Below are positions 12,888-25,300 of a stretch of DNA of 64,000 bases, piece by piece. Source of the stretch: Hemibagrus wyckioides (lineage: Eukaryota > Chordata > Actinopteri > Siluriformes > Bagridae); NCBI RefSeq assembly GCF_019097595.1, contig NC_080713.1:3572199-3636198 (forward strand), in the 5' to 3' direction. Position 1 is the stretch's first letter. Each line of letters opens with the position of its first letter. The notes under the pieces were generated by a model. The model was not told the DNA's origin and searched no databases. It saw only the letters and a program-made list of their open reading frames with translations. The translations under genes were made by a program, and so were the position numbers.

Positions 12888-12889
<2 letters not shown>
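11786..12889. other. Noncoding sequence with T/C-rich stretch
   Basis: Includes a short (GT)n at 11800-11817, ordinary intergenic sequence to about 12360, a T/C-rich stretch at 12366-12560 and a GA-rich stretch at 12660-12690. No gene is recognised. Confidence 0.5.

Positions 12890-12927
<38 letters not shown>
12889..12927. repeat. (CA)n microsatellite
   Basis: About 19 CA units, with further interrupted CA just downstream. Confidence 0.95.
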
Positions 12928-12929
<2 letters not shown>

Positions 12930-13012
12930 TCACACACACGCGTCGTTTATGTGTGTAAGTGCATACGTATCTCCAATGCTGTAGCTTCCAGACTTGCACA
13001 ATATCAAACAAG

Positions 13013-13131
13013 AAGAACTCTCTCTCTCTCTGTCTGTCTCTCTCTCTCTCTTTTTGTCTTCCATTCTCTTTCTCTGTCTTTCTGTCTCTCTCTCTCTCTG
13101 TCTCTCTCTCTCTTTCTGACTTCTATTATCT

Positions 13132-13194
<63 letters not shown>

Positions 13195-13269
13195 CTCTTC
13201 CACTCTCTCTCATTCTCTCTCTGTCTCTCTCTCTCCCATTTTCTTTGTATGTTGCTGTTCTATTCTCTA

Positions 13270-13305
<36 letters not shown>
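13013..13305. repeat. (CT)n-rich polypyrimidine tract
   Basis: TC runs with TG, TTT and TTCTCTTCC interruptions, the longest pure part at about 13137-13190. It has the same strand polarity as the tract at 10938-11785. Confidence 0.95.
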
Positions 13306-13306
<1 letters not shown>

Positions 13307-13734
13307 TATAGCGTTCTTATTAATCTGTGATGTGTAACACTTAATAAACCAATACCTTTTGACCAATCAGAACGAAGAATAGAGAAAACGCTGTAGCAAA
13401 ACACTAGTGATTAGCAAAGAGTTACTCACAGCGTGTTATTAAAGGTTTATAAAGCATTATTAGAGCTTTTTTTAAAATTTAAGTACAGAAAGAAATAATC
13501 ATTTGAAGGCTAAATGATAAAATTAAATTAAAGAAATGAAATATGAAATGCTGATTATCGCATCATTTTGTCTTTCAGTTTTATCTGAAATTTATTCATT
13601 AATTATTTTTATTTTATATTAAAAGAGAGAAAAAAGACGGAGTTGGAATAAAACACTGCAGGAGCAGAAAGCTCGCTGGCATGCAGGGGGAAAAAGGGAT
13701 TTAATGACAAGCCAGATTTCTCTGGTCTTCCTCA
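13306..13734. other. AT-rich noncoding sequence
   Basis: No repeat periodicity and no gene is recognised. Confidence 0.5.
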
Positions 13735-13768
13735 ATCTATAGAGAGAGAGAGAGAAAGAGAGAGAGAT

Positions 13769-13807
<39 letters not shown>
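13735..13807. repeat. (GA)n tract with short (GT)n
   Basis: GA repeats with a short TGTGTGTGTG insert at about 13770-13779. Purines are now on the + strand, opposite in polarity to the upstream CT tracts. Confidence 0.93.
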
Positions 13808-13811
<4 letters not shown>

Positions 13812-13947
13812 TTCGAGAGCGCTGATTGTAGTGGCTGAACGACCCTCTCCTCCCCATGTGTGTTCCACGTGTTACAGCCACATTCTTACAAATATTTATC
13901 CCTAGTGTGAAACACTCTTGATCTCACCATATTGTTTATTTCCCACC

Positions 13948-13978
<31 letters not shown>

Positions 13979-13988
13979 CTTCTTCTTT
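13948..13988. repeat. (CTT)n trinucleotide repeat
   Basis: About 13 TTC/CTT units, giving a poly-Glu frame on the minus strand that is not a gene. Confidence 0.93.
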
Positions 13989-14512
13989 TTCAACCCCTTT
14001 TTTTTTCTTCTTTTTTTCAAAGAGCTGTTTTGTATGAGCCCGGAGAGCGAGCCTCGCTGACTTCCATTCGCTCTGATCAGAGCTGACAGGACAGAAAGAG
14101 CGACTGGGTTTCAAGGGTGGAGCCTGAAGGGGAGGAAGAGAGAGCGAGGGAGAGCATGAGAAAGGAGGAAAAGACGAGGAAGCGAGGGAGGGCGAAGAGA
14201 AGAAGAAGACTGGAGTAGTGTTTGTAGGGAAATACGACAAGGATGTGCTTTATCGTTGTGAGCGAGAGAGGATTTCGTATATTTGAAATATTTTTACACG
14301 TTAAAGGGTTTTATTCCTTAAAGCACACGGCTGTTGTGTGTGAGATATGTGTGTGTGTGTGTGAGATGTGTGTGTGTGTGTGTGTGAGATGTGTGTGTGT
14401 GTGTGTGTGAGATGTGTGTGAGATGTGTTTCATCTGGTTCTCCGAGCAAAGGGAATATAAATATACAGATATTTGAGTATAATATCACAAATTTTACATT
14501 ATTTTAACTGTT

Positions 14513-14513
<1 letters not shown>
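13989..14513. other. Noncoding sequence with (GT)n
   Basis: A G-rich, complex part at 14035-14200 is followed by interrupted TGTGTGAGATG repeats at about 14337-14425. No gene is recognised. Confidence 0.5.
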
Positions 14514-14558
<45 letters not shown>

Positions 14559-14667
14559 AGAAAGAATATAGAAGAGAGAGAATGGAAGAGAGAGAGGGAA
14601 TGAAGAGAAAGAGAGACAGAGAGAGAGTATAGAAAAGAGAGTGAAAAGAAAAGAGTGAATCGAAGCA

Positions 14668-14748
<81 letters not shown>

Positions 14749-14935
14749 GAGAGGGATTAGAAAAGAGAAAGACAGAGAGAGTATAGAAAAGAGAGAAAAT
14801 GGATGCGAGAAAGAGAGTATAGAAGAGAGAGTGAATGAGAGAGAGAGAATGGAAGAGAGAGAAAGAACAAGAGAGAAAAAATATAGAAGAGAGAAAAAGA
14901 GAGGGAGAGAGAGAATAGAAGAGAGAGAGAGATCC
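14514..14935. repeat. 420-bp polypurine (GA)n tract
   Basis: Near-continuous purine on the + strand with recurrent ATAGAAGAGAGA and AATGGAAGAGAG interruptions. Frames on both strands are repeat translations only. Confidence 0.96.
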
Positions 14936-15552
14936 ACAATTTAGAAATTATTAACAGTCGAATCTTACACTTGAATCTTGTTATAGAAATCGGTGGCTTT
15001 AATGGAGAAGAAAATTATAATTATATTTATTTAACAATTTTTTTCAGGGTTTTAAACCAGCACTCTGCAGAGTCTTTTTTTAATTTTATTTATTTGTTTG
15101 ATTTTTCAAGACTTTGGGAAGTTGATTGCACTTTATAAAACGTAAAACATGTCTATTTAAAGCGTCTGAGCGCATCACAGTAATTAAATCCTGCCTTAAT
15201 GTCCCGATATTTTTGACACTTCAGCCGATATTCTGTACAGAGAACCCCAGATCTTTATCTGGTACGTTGCCTGGCAACCAGAGCTTACTATTAATGCTGT
15301 TGTGTATTAATACTGTTTATTGTGAATATTATTAATAATAAACAAAATTATTTACTGTGGTCATAGTTAAAATTGAAACATTTAAACGTCATGTCATAAA
15401 GCATGCATAAGGTTTTATAGATATATTATAAATATATTATATGTCTCTATAGAAACACATTAAATTTTAATATGTATTAGACTTTATATGTATTATATAT
15501 AGTGTTTATAGCACATTATAACACCAGCATGCATCATGGGCAGAGTTCCTTA
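14936..15552. other. AT-rich noncoding sequence
   Basis: No gene, exon or recognised repeat. TTATAA-type words become frequent near the right edge. Confidence 0.5.
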
Positions 15553-16036
15553 GATATTGGTAATACAATGTGTTATAAACACTGCTTATAACACATTCTT
15601 TTTTTGTTTGTTTGTTTGTTTGTTTGTTTTTCTTTACAATTCTGTATCAGTGTGTAATAAATGTTTAATGCCTGTTAGATATTGGTAATAGAGTGTGTTA
15701 TGAACACTGCTTATAACACATTCTTTTTGTTTGTTTGTTTTTGTTTTCTTTACAATTCTGTATCAATGTGTAATAAATGTTTAATGCCTTTTAAATTTTT
15801 TATGCCTGTTAGATATTGGTAATACAATGTGTTATAATCACTGCTTATAACACCTTCTGTGTTTTTTTGTTTGTTTTGTTTTTCTTTACAATTCTGTATC
15901 AATGTATAATAAATGTTTAATGCCTGTTAGATATTGGTAATAGAATGTGTTATAAACACTGCTTATAACACATTCTGGGTTTTTGTTTGTTTGTTTGTTT
16001 TCTTTACAATTCTGTGCAATACATGTTTAATGCCTG
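15553..16036. repeat. Four-copy tandem repeat, period about 120-132 bp
   Basis: Each copy starts AGATATTGGTAATA (15553, 15679, 15811, 15930), continues with TGTGTTATAAACACTGCTTA and CACATTC, then a (TTTG)n run of variable length, and ends TTTCTTTACAATTCTGT...AATAAATGTTTAATGCC. Period variation comes mainly from the (TTTG)n run and one extra TTTTAAATTTTTTATGCC stretch in copy 2. Confidence 0.93.
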
Positions 16037-16440
16037 TTCCTGAAATGTTATAATGACACATATAGTGCCTTACAAATGAATGTACGCATTCTCAGGTTAT
16101 TAGTGAACACATGGCCTTCATTGTAATTATTTTCCAATGAAGCATTAATTAAAATGTGAGTTTAGGTGTCTCTGGTATTGGTGTTATAACATGTTATTAA
16201 CGTATTATGCTAATATAATGCAACACTTCATAATGCTTATTATGTCCATTAATGTTTATAACAACGTGTATAGCAGATATAATGAAGTGATATGATGATG
16301 TGTTGTGTTTGTAGTTTCATGCCACAGAAAGCGTTACCATGGTAACCTGATACCTTGATAAGAACGATGATGTGTTATGAATGCTATTCTTATTAATGCA
16401 TTATAAAATAGCTATGAAGTGTTTATAAGTGATAATGTTA
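16037..16440. repeat. TTATAA-word-rich degenerate repeat
   Basis: The words TTATAACA, GTTATAA and TTATTA recur without a fixed period, the same vocabulary as the preceding tandem array and as 46540-47390. It may be a decayed family of interspersed or tandem elements. Confidence 0.4.
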
Positions 16441-17326
16441 GAAAGGTTGGTCTTTCTGTAGAGGTGCCAATAATTTTGCAAAAGTGCACATCGTTTCGTT
16501 TTTTGGGTTTTTTTTGTTTTTTTTTCTAGAGAAAATACTACTATTTACTAAGTACATTCTTGTTAGTGGAAAGCTAAAGTATGTCCTTGATCTCTCTGAA
16601 TGGAAAATCTGAATCACTCTGTATCCTGTTGCCCATTCTACTGAAAGGTGCCAATATTTCCGCAGCTGACTGGATGAATTTGGAATACGAAAAATGATCC
16701 AGATCCAGATCCGCATACGAAAAAAAAAATGCTGAAACGTTGAAAAGGGTTGGCAGAAACGTGGAAGCTGTGGTAAACCGTCCCGCTGTGACAAACGGCT
16801 GGAGACCAGCGCAGACATGGCGGATGGAGCTGGTGGATGCGTGGAGGAGGAGGAGGACAAGATGTCCACTTGTCTCCTAATCTAGCCAGGTCACTGGAAT
16901 CAAGCTTGAGGGTGTGTGTGTGTGTGATGTGTGTATGTGGGGGTGTGTGAGAGAGAAGGGAGGGAGGTGGATGAAGAGTGGCGCTTGGGGCTGTGTTTAC
17001 ATGGAGCTGCCTCTCTGTGGAAGGGAAGCAGACCACCGGGTCAGACCCCCCATGGAGGGGACAGAGAGGGACAGCAGCTCCACCAGGCCCGAAAATCCGC
17101 TTTTATACGTCAGAGGAAAAGGACAAGGAGTCTAAATACAGATTTGTCAAATCCTGATGATGGCTATGTTTCCATCAGACTCCACAAATCATAAAAAAAA
17201 ATAAGATTCTATATATCAAATTTAAATAGTTCTAAAATCACTTCGTTTTGAGCTCAAAATATGGGGAACAAATATAAACTATAAAAATATATATATTTAA
17301 AAATATTTAAAATATATATATAAATT
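16441..17326. other. Noncoding sequence, no gene recognised
   Basis: Complex sequence at 16620-17150 is followed by AT-rich DNA. The frames at 16438-16869 (minus) and 16914-17194 (plus) overlap one another and match no family I recognise. Confidence 0.45.
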
Positions 17327-18600
17327 ATACCAAATATAAGGGAACACTTAAATCTCACACTGGACCTTGAATGTATTTTATGTAAATAAAATTAAATGTA
17401 ATTTATTAAGAACAAAATGGTCAATGGAAACCAGAATCGTCCTCCCACTGAGGGCTGGATTCAAAATCTAAGTAAAATATTGAATTTACAGGCTGATTCA
17501 ACTTGCATAAATTTCATCACGACAACTCCTAATGTCAGGAGTCAGTAGTGTGTAAGGCTCCCTCATGCCTGTACGCACTTCCCAACAACGTCCAAGCATG
17601 CTCCTGATGAGATGCCAAATGGTCTCCTGGGGGATCTCCTCCCAGAGCGGGATCAGGGCAGCTCCTGGAGAGTCTGCCGTGCTACTTGGGATCGGACGCT
17701 CTGACTCACAATGTCCCAGAGGTTTTAATTTGGATTCAGGTCTGGGGTCAGTCAATGGCATCAATGCTTTTGTTGGCCAGAAACCTACACACTCTGGCCA
17801 CAAGACACTGGGAACCCAGAGCCCACTGCAACAATGTAAGGCCTGACAATGGTTCTGAAGATTCATCCTGGTATGTAATGGTACTGTTGGCTAGAGCATG
17901 GAGGTTTGTTTGACCCTTCAAGGATCTTCCTCCTCAGACAATCAGTGACCCACTGGATAATGTTGCAGGCAGCATAATGTTCCCCACATCATCTCCAGAA
18001 TCTTTCACATCTGTCACATGTGCTCATTGTGAACCTGCTCTCATCCGTGAAGAGGTGCCAAATGTGGACCTGCCAATTCTGGAACTCTCTGGCAAGGTTC
18101 TTGGCTATGAGCACAGGTCCAACTAGAGGACGTCAGGCCCTCATGCCACATGCGGGCAGTTTGATTAGAATCATGAAAACCAGTAGCTTGCTGGAGGTCA
18201 TTTTGTAAAGCTCTTGCAATGCTTGTTCTGATTCTCCTCACACAATACTGGTCCTTCTGCTGGGTTGTTGCCCTTTTATGTCCCTGTCCAGCTTTCCTCA
18301 TCTCCTGGTATCTCCTCCATGCTCTTGAAACTGTGCCGAGAGACACAACCAACCTCCTTGTGAAGACACCATCCTGGAAGAGCTGGATTACCTGTGCAAC
18401 CTGATTGGGGTGCAGGTACTACCTCATGTCTGATCAAGTAGTGACAAGGATTCTAACCAAACACAAAACTAGAGACAAATCCAACAGGGAAGGATACAGG
18501 GAGAGTGAATGTCCAGGACCACCACCTGCAACACTATTCTCTTTGGGAGTTGTCTTGTTTTTGCCTCTCCAGGGCAACTGTTGTCATGTTTATTGCACCA
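17327..18600 (-). pseudogene. Degenerate Tc1-like transposon, transposase pseudogene
   Basis: A Tc1/mariner element in reverse. The N-terminal helix-turn-helix part of the transposase can be read at 18352-18041 (minus): SLGTVSRAWRRYQE, then ATTQQKDQY and ARALQNDLQQATG. The C-terminus is at about 17650-17520, with WEEIPQETIWHLIRSM. Between them the frame is broken by several stops and frameshifts, and the DDE core cannot be read intact. The 17330-17350 end (ATAAGGGAACACTT) resembles the terminal repeat of a common teleost Tc1 family, while the opposite end is lost next to the SINE at 18606. The element is immobile and ancient. Confidence 0.85.
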
Positions 18601-18605
18601 GTTAA

Positions 18606-18856
18606 GTTGTCTTTATTTGTCACATATACATTACTGCATAGTGAAATTCTGTCTTTTTTTATGTCTTCGCATATCCCATTCTTGAGGGTTGGGGTCAGAG
18701 CACAGGGTCAACCATGATCCAGAACCTCTGTAGCAGGGTGAGTTGGGGGCCTTGCTCAAGAGCCCAACAGTGGCAGCTTGGCAGTGCTGGGGCTTGAACC
18801 TCGATTTACCGGTGAACGACCCAGAGCCTTAACCAATTGAGCTACCACTGACCCAG
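18606..18856 (-). mobile_element. tRNA-derived SINE (GGGGCAGTGG family), near full length, reverse
   Basis: On the minus strand: GGGTCAGTGGTAGCTCAATT (A-box region), AAGGCTCTGGGTCGTTCACC, CAAGCCCCAGCACTGCCAAG and GAGCAAGGCCCCCAACTCAC. It continues through GGTCAGAGC-type sequence (ACCCTGTGCTCTGACCCCAA), ATATGCGAAGACAT and AATTTCACTATGCAGTAATG. It is the longest local copy and links the head sequences to the 3' sequence seen alone at 6196-6290. It abuts the broken Tc1 end. Confidence 0.87.
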
Positions 18857-18929
18857 ATGAAACTGGTTCACAATCACATGCTTCCTAGCATGCGGACAGA
18901 TCGATATCCCTGAACGTTATATACTATAC

Positions 18930-19240
18930 AGGTTCCCTAACAAAGTACACTTTTTGTAGGAACCCTTAACTAGAATGTTTAAAGAACTTTAGTTTAGACT
19001 GAGGTCACAGATACACACAAAGGTTCTTTCTAGTACATAAAGGTTTTTCATGGCACTAAGAACCAGTTACTGAAAGGTTCTTTAGTGAACCGAAAATGGT
19101 TGTTCCATGGCATCACTACAGAAACCATCTTTTTTATTCTTCCTGGAAACTTTATTTTTAAGACTAACTGTGACCCCACTCTGAACAAGGGGTTCTACAA
19201 GGGTTCTAGGTAAAGGTCCTTAAAAAGGTTCTTGTTAGAG
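18930..19240. mobile_element. MITE-like repeat, AAAGGTTCTT family, copy A
   Basis: Contains the landmark string found in many teleost genomes: AAGAACC..TTACTGAAAGGTTCTT..TGAACC.AAAATGGTTGTTC, then GGCATCACT, ending in TTTATTTTTAAGACT. Copy B at 47403-47612 shares the same order. The inverted AAGAACC/GGTTCTT words suggest a palindromic non-autonomous DNA element. Boundaries are approximate. Confidence 0.65.
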
Positions 19241-20040
19241 AGCAGTGAAGAGTCTGTATATTTTGCCTGTATATAAAAAGTTTAAGCGTTCACCAGTGGG
19301 ACAATTAAACACTTATTTTTTCTAGATTTTTTTTGGTAACAGGAATAAGGAGGCATTATGCTTTATAACAGTATAAAAGTCTAAACTTTGTGGTTGTGAG
19401 TATAGTAACTACACTAACATCACACCTCGGCACTGTTGATTATTTTCCTGTAACAACGCACTGTGCATACAGTGTTTTAATCCCTACTTATTCTACACTT
19501 CGCACATCATTCGTGTACTTGGACGGTGAGCGTGAAGTTCCATCTACTGGTTTCACGTTCTCTTGTTTCTGGCCGGGACTCCTGCATTTCTCTGGCGCAC
19601 CATTTATTTGTGTTTTCTAGCATGACAGATTAGGTGTAACCCCATTAAAACAATTATCGTTCCAGGATCCTTTTTTATTTAAAGTGCACCATTTTTTGGT
19701 TTACACGTAGCCTGTAGTGTAAACGTCAGCTGTTAAAACAGGCCCAGCGGTTCTGGTCGGAGTAAACTGTCAGGAGCGGGTTGACGTGAGGTTGACCACA
19801 GCGTGGCTCGGATATCGCTCTTCATCGCACCTGACCTTGTTAGACAGCGATGAATGGCATGTCGAGCTCGGATTGTGTTAAATGGCATCACAGCTAGGTT
19901 TTCTCCTGATAACAGAACCAGAGCGGACCGCATGAGACCGGCTGGAGGAATTTTTTTTAGCGAGGTTTGTATTCCAGCACATGACATCAGATCAGAGCAG
20001 TCAGAACTTCCATTAAATAATTAATAAATGAGGGGCTAAC
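19241..20040. other. Noncoding sequence, no gene recognised
   Basis: Mixed composition with no repeat. Short frames at 19390-19620 and 19733-19987 are not recognised. Confidence 0.45.
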
Positions 20041-20420
20041 AAGGTAGGCGTGGGCGAATTCACCCCAGGATGGAATGAGGGTCTCCATCATGTCTTTCCA
20101 GGAGGGGCTTCTGCGAGGGGAGGAGGGGACATACAGGACAAGCCCTTGTGGCCTGTTAGGGGGAAAAAAATCAACTCTAAAAAACACAGCTCAGAGGGGC
20201 CAAGTCTGTATGGTGTAAACAAAAGATGGGTGGCAGCCCCCCAGAGCAGGGGAGCCCTGACGGCTCGGGGCGCCCGTGATGAATTTGCGGAGTTATCTAA
20301 TTTTCCACTGTTTTAATTAGAGGCCAGGTTCCATGAGGCCTGACAGCTGGCTTCTTTGTAGCGACTCCTGCGAGCCTTGACAGAGAAAAATGTTCAAGCC
20401 AAACTCGCCTCCTGACCTGC
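20041..20420. promoter_or_regulatory. Candidate conserved noncoding block with forkhead site
   Basis: A repeat-free, complex island. It holds a canonical forkhead motif TGTAAACAAA (20214-20223) and, 3 bp on, TGGGTGGCA (20227-20235), which matches 7 of 9 positions of the GLI consensus TGGGTGGTC. A homeodomain-type TTTTAATTAGAG lies at about 20311-20322. Forkhead plus GLI-like inputs would suit a foxf1 enhancer, but conservation is untested. Confidence 0.35.
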
Positions 20421-21948
20421 ACCCAAATCGAACCTAAACGACCCGCGCCGGTTTCTCGGACCTTTCAAATTTCGCTCACACGTCGTCTCAAATCTCTTAA
20501 AACTTTCACAAAAATACAATATTTCACTTGTTTTCTTTTATCCCCCCGGAGTCTCGTTACCCGAGGTGCGATTAAATCCCAGCTGTGTTTTTGAGTGTGT
20601 AAAACCCCAACGCTGAGGGACAATAAGATCAGCGAACCATCAGCAGGTGTTTCCTACAGTAACACTTACAGTAACATACACGTTAGGTTATTTCCCCGGT
20701 GTATTAAAAAAAAAATACAATGTTAGTGGACCTACAGAGTGGAGTAGAGAGCTAGCGAGTAAAGATAGAGGAGAATTGAGAGAGTAATGACGGGGGATTT
20801 GAGGGTGAAGCGTTACTTTCCCAGAACAGACGAGCAGAAAGTTTCTCACGCAGAAAAGCGACCCACCAGCGAGCCGAACTCCGGCGTCGTGTCTGAGTGG
20901 AGGAACGACAGAGGAACGCCGCTCAGCCTCAGTGCTTCTCTACAAACCTTAGTTTAGATGATTATTTCAAGAATTCAGTGTCAATGGAGAACAGCAGGAA
21001 CTGTGGTGATGATCAAATCAAAGCAACCCTTTCAGCAAGTAAAGGCTCCGAAAAAGAATTTTCTCATGACTTCGGTGTAACAAATAGATGCATTTATATT
21101 TCCCCAAGACAAACAGAAAAAAATCTCAATAGTGTCCCATAATCTCCAGTTTTATTTGGAAAGAAATCTCCTCCTGAGCAATTTATCGCAGTGTCACTGG
21201 GCAACTTGTTTTATGTTTTATGGTGTTATTTTGCTTTGCAGCTTCAGCTACTTTGCAGGCCAAACAAATTCCAGGTCACGACGAGTTTCTAAGATTCCTC
21301 CTCCTCCTCCTCGAACACGAGAAGCAGGCTGAAGTAGAAAAACGGAGAAGTTGAACCTGCATGCTCGTATAAATATTTGTCTTCTCCATGCACACTACAT
21401 TTAAGAGGCCTGTGCTCCGAGACGGCGTGAGCACCGAGAGACACCGGAAAACGAGATCTCATGGCCTCTTTGATTACCGATTTTAATTCTGAGACTGTGT
21501 GTGTGTGTCTGTGTGTGTGTGTGTGTTTCTTATTTGAAAATATTATCCATTATGTTAAACAAACCTTTCAGGGCAACTTCGACTCGTCTTTATTCTTCAC
21601 CCGTCCTGGTTTGCAAAGCGAAAAAAAAAAAATCACATAAACAAATAAAACATTTGCAGCATGTTGGTGGAAATGCACATGAAGATGTTTGGGCATAAAT
21701 AACGAGAAAATGATAGAAAACTAATACGTTTGTTAGACGCATGCCTGCACGAGGAAATGTTTCTGGTTGCAGTGCCGAGGCTGTATTGTATAGAAGCAAA
21801 AAAAAAAGAAGAAAACTTTAGCAAAAATAAATAAAACTGAAAAAAAAATGGCTAGAAATTTCCAGTTTGTCATTTCCTGCATTACATTTAAATCTAAATA
21901 TGAAATACAAAGGTATTAAATATTCTTGAAAATATAAAAATGCTAGGA

Positions 21949-21949
<1 letters not shown>
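20421..21949. other. Noncoding sequence, no gene recognised
   Basis: Contains an interrupted (GT)n at about 21497-21526 and AT-rich stretches. No exon or RNA gene is recognised. Confidence 0.45.

Positions 21950-22021
<72 letters not shown>
21949..22021. repeat. (ATT)n trinucleotide repeat
   Basis: About 24 uninterrupted ATT units. Confidence 0.97.
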
Positions 22022-22023
<2 letters not shown>

Positions 22024-25000
22024 GGAAAGAATTAGGAAGGAATTATTTCTAAATATTTTTTTTAAAGAATTTCTATAATGGATAATTACTAAATATTTGT
22101 CCAAATGGCACTGAGATTATAATTATTCTAAATAGTTTAAAAATAAAGTGGACTGTTTAACTTATGGTGCATTTGACTGATTTCTATTTATTTTTTTTAA
22201 TTATTATTATTAATGTTTTTTAGTAATTCATTAGACTTGAGGCATGCATCAGAAAAATACAATTTTTTATTTTTATTTTTTTAATAGTGAAAAGATAAAA
22301 ATGTATAGCAGCTTAAAAGTTGCACTAGCATTGTTTTTGCTCACAGTTGCAAATGTATATATTTATGAATTATTAAAATTTAGGAATAATATATATGAAT
22401 AATATTTCCAATTAAACACTTTCCAATATTTTTACAGAATGTTTTCTGTAAGATTTAAAATGCAGGATTTTTTTTTCGTTGAACTTGAATGTTCATCTTC
22501 TCCTCAGAGCTTCTACTGCTGCTTCTCTGTTCCTCTGTTAGCATTTGAACATACGCTGATTAGCTCCAGAGGCTTGCGTCACATTCGTGTACTGGATGAT
22601 TGGCAAGATCATAGAAGCTTACAACACTAATGTTTAGTTTAGTTTTGTTTTTATTATAATATAAGTCCAGAAGCTTTACATAAGAATTTTTAGAATGTTA
22701 ATTTGAATACAGTATGAGGTCATAAGTCTTGGAGATAACTAACAATTCCTTAAACTTCTGGGTAAATAATATCAACCGAAATAATATTAGTATTTCTAGT
22801 TATTACTCTACTTACGTCTGCTTTTTATCGAACATGTTTAAAAGTGAAATCTTTACTTTAATCTCCTCACTACGTTATTTTTAACCTCAGATGGCTACAT
22901 GGAGTCGACCCAAGTTTTAAAAACCCATCTCTGTGATCCATCTGCTGCTGCGATTATCTTGTCTCTCCCGACCTAGCTATTAGCAGTTCGGCTAGTTTGG
23001 TATGGAATTATTTTCCTGCTAGCTAACACGTTCTTACTTAGCTCTAGCTCATGTTTTCCTATCTTCTTTACTGGAGTACGAGAGAAGTTTACTTTTTATT
23101 TACACTTTTATTTACACTCACTTGACTGACTTGATTTTTGGTTTTGTTTTGTTTTACTTTAAAATACTCAACTTTTTACCGCAAAATTTATTTCAATTTT
23201 TATGTATTGTGGTATAAGTGAGAAAAAATTCATCGTAGAAATTTTATTGTTATTTTTAATCACATCTTGTTGGTATTTCTGATATTTTTGTACAATCCCT
23301 GGCTCTCTGAAGAGGATTTTATTTATTAATTTAATTTTTCAGGAGAAATTTAGCTGGGATATAAACAGCACACCCAGAGATTTAGAAAACAAAACTAATT
23401 ACAAATCGCGTATTTTGTCATTCGGGTCCTACGCAAATGGTCAAAAGTTGTAAACAGCTTGAATGAGTCAGATTTAGGTAGTAAAGTGTGCTTGAGGCGT
23501 TTCCAGCAAGGTGTTAAAACTTCTAGAGTCTTCTAGACTCTCAGGCTTATGTCTCATATTCACTGTATTACGGTACGTCCGAAGAAATGTAGCAGCATTG
23601 TTAAAAGTCATGATAAGAACAAAGTGTCAACCTCAGACAGGTGCTTTATGACCCCGACGGAATAATTAATGTTTCTTTCGTCCGTCACCTTTCCCTGCCC
23701 TTCCTGCCCTCCTGCTTCAGGAACTCGGCTTTCTTCCACAATAGAAGTTGGACTCTTTCTCCAGTCACACAGCCGTTCCAATTCCTCCTTATCGCCGCTT
23801 CACATTGAGCTAGCAAACACCCCCTCATCCTCTCTCTCTCTTTCTCTCTCCATAGTCTGCACTGTTATCGTCTGACGGAGGAGACGAGGGAGGGTGTCGG
23901 TGGGGTGGACGGCGTATGGGGTGGGGGTGTTTGGCTGGGGGTGAATAACCGAGCTTTGTCTATCACATTCCTCCCACGCATAACACAAGTTACGGCAGCT
24001 TAACCGAGTCCGACCTCCCAGAACTTCAAAAAAAAAAAAAAAACACGCTAAGATATGCTAAGATATACAGTTCTGTTTCTCAGACATCTCTCTCGACTTA
24101 TCTACCTTATACACTCAAACTCAAGTGACAGGATCTTGAATCTCGTATTCAGTAATCAAGGATTACGGGCGCCTGGATGAAGAACGTGCGCTGTCTGTAT
24201 CAGTGGTCTGCAACAATACAGTACAATCCGTACGAACTCCAGGCTTTATTCGGCTTCAGCCGCTCAGTGGTTGAGGTTTTTGTCACTTTACGTCTTATAA
24301 ATAAATAGGAGATTATGAGTGTAATAGTTGTTCGGGTCACAGGTGTTCCTGAGAGCTCCAGTCGTGTGTTTGAGGATGTTTAAAGCTGATTTTTTTTTGC
24401 CAGAGCTCTAACCTAGGCCTAGTCTCTCTACATGTTTATATTAACCCAGAGTAATGAGGAAGAAAAGCCGGCCTTCGTCGTCTACCTCTCAGCGCTCTCG
24501 TCCTCGTCTGGCGACGTGTGCAGTCCGCAAGAGGCACACGTGTAAACAGAAATAACTTCATCCCTCCATCCTCTAAACTTCAGCGCTTCCTTTCCAAGAA
24601 GGTCACGCACCTTTACTGCTGCATACTTTATTTTTTCCCGCCATAGTAAAATCTATATTTCTTCCTGGAGAGTCGAGGAGATCTGAGGTAGACCACAGCT
24701 TGGGAACCTCGGCATATAGGGAAGTTGTGAATATGGATTGTGATCCGTTTGGTAGAAACATTCCCAGAAGTGGTCAGGACAAATGAGAAAACATATCCAA
24801 CTTTATTTGCTAGATAGTAAGCTGCGGGGGGAAAAATGTACACCGAAGAAGAAAGCCGAAACCCAGACTTAATTTCCCCACTTCTTTTCTTTCTTTCTTT
24901 TTTTTTTTGCTCTTCACGTTCAGATTTTCCACATTTACCAGACCCCCGGCTTTGATGCTCATTTTGAGGAATGCTTGGTGAGCAATTACCAGAGGGAAAG

Positions 25001-25079
25001 AAACAGAGAAAGACAGAGCACACTTCGTGGGCGTCCTTCCTCCGCGTGCCATCATTTTAACTGATTTGGATTAATGCTT
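22022..25079. other. Noncoding sequence, no gene recognised
   Basis: AT-rich to about 23400, then more complex. Short CT-rich (23825-23855), A-rich (24028-24043) and T-rich (24888-24908) runs are present. The minus frame of 131 codons at 24628-25023 is Lys/Glu-rich and unrecognised. Nothing supports a gene. Confidence 0.45.
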
Positions 25080-25300
25080 TAATTGGGAAACACGCACAGA
25101 CCGTGAACAGCTGCAGCTCATAGTGAAATGGAAAGAGCAGGGCCAAAACAAACGTCCACCGAATCAGGCCTCCTGATCCTTCCACAAAATTCCAGGGGCA
25201 TTTAAAAATGCTGAAGCGGGGACGAACTCAGGGCTTTACTGGTGTATTATCGGGAACGTTTCGGCAAGGCCGTGGCTTGTTTGCGCAGCTCCGGCTGCTG
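25080..25300. promoter_or_regulatory. Candidate conserved noncoding block
   Basis: Compositionally complex, repeat-free sequence with an E-box core CAGCTG (25109) and a GATTGG-free, GC-balanced texture that stands out from the AT-rich surroundings. This is inference only; alignment with another fish foxf1 flank would test it. Confidence 0.25.

Noticed and set aside
14494..14937. 147-codon minus-strand frame
   Set aside because: Repeat translation of the GA tract; no domain.
17498..17866. Host gene on the minus strand
   Set aside because: The C-terminal WEEIPQETIWHLIRSM segment identifies it as a Tc1 transposase remnant.
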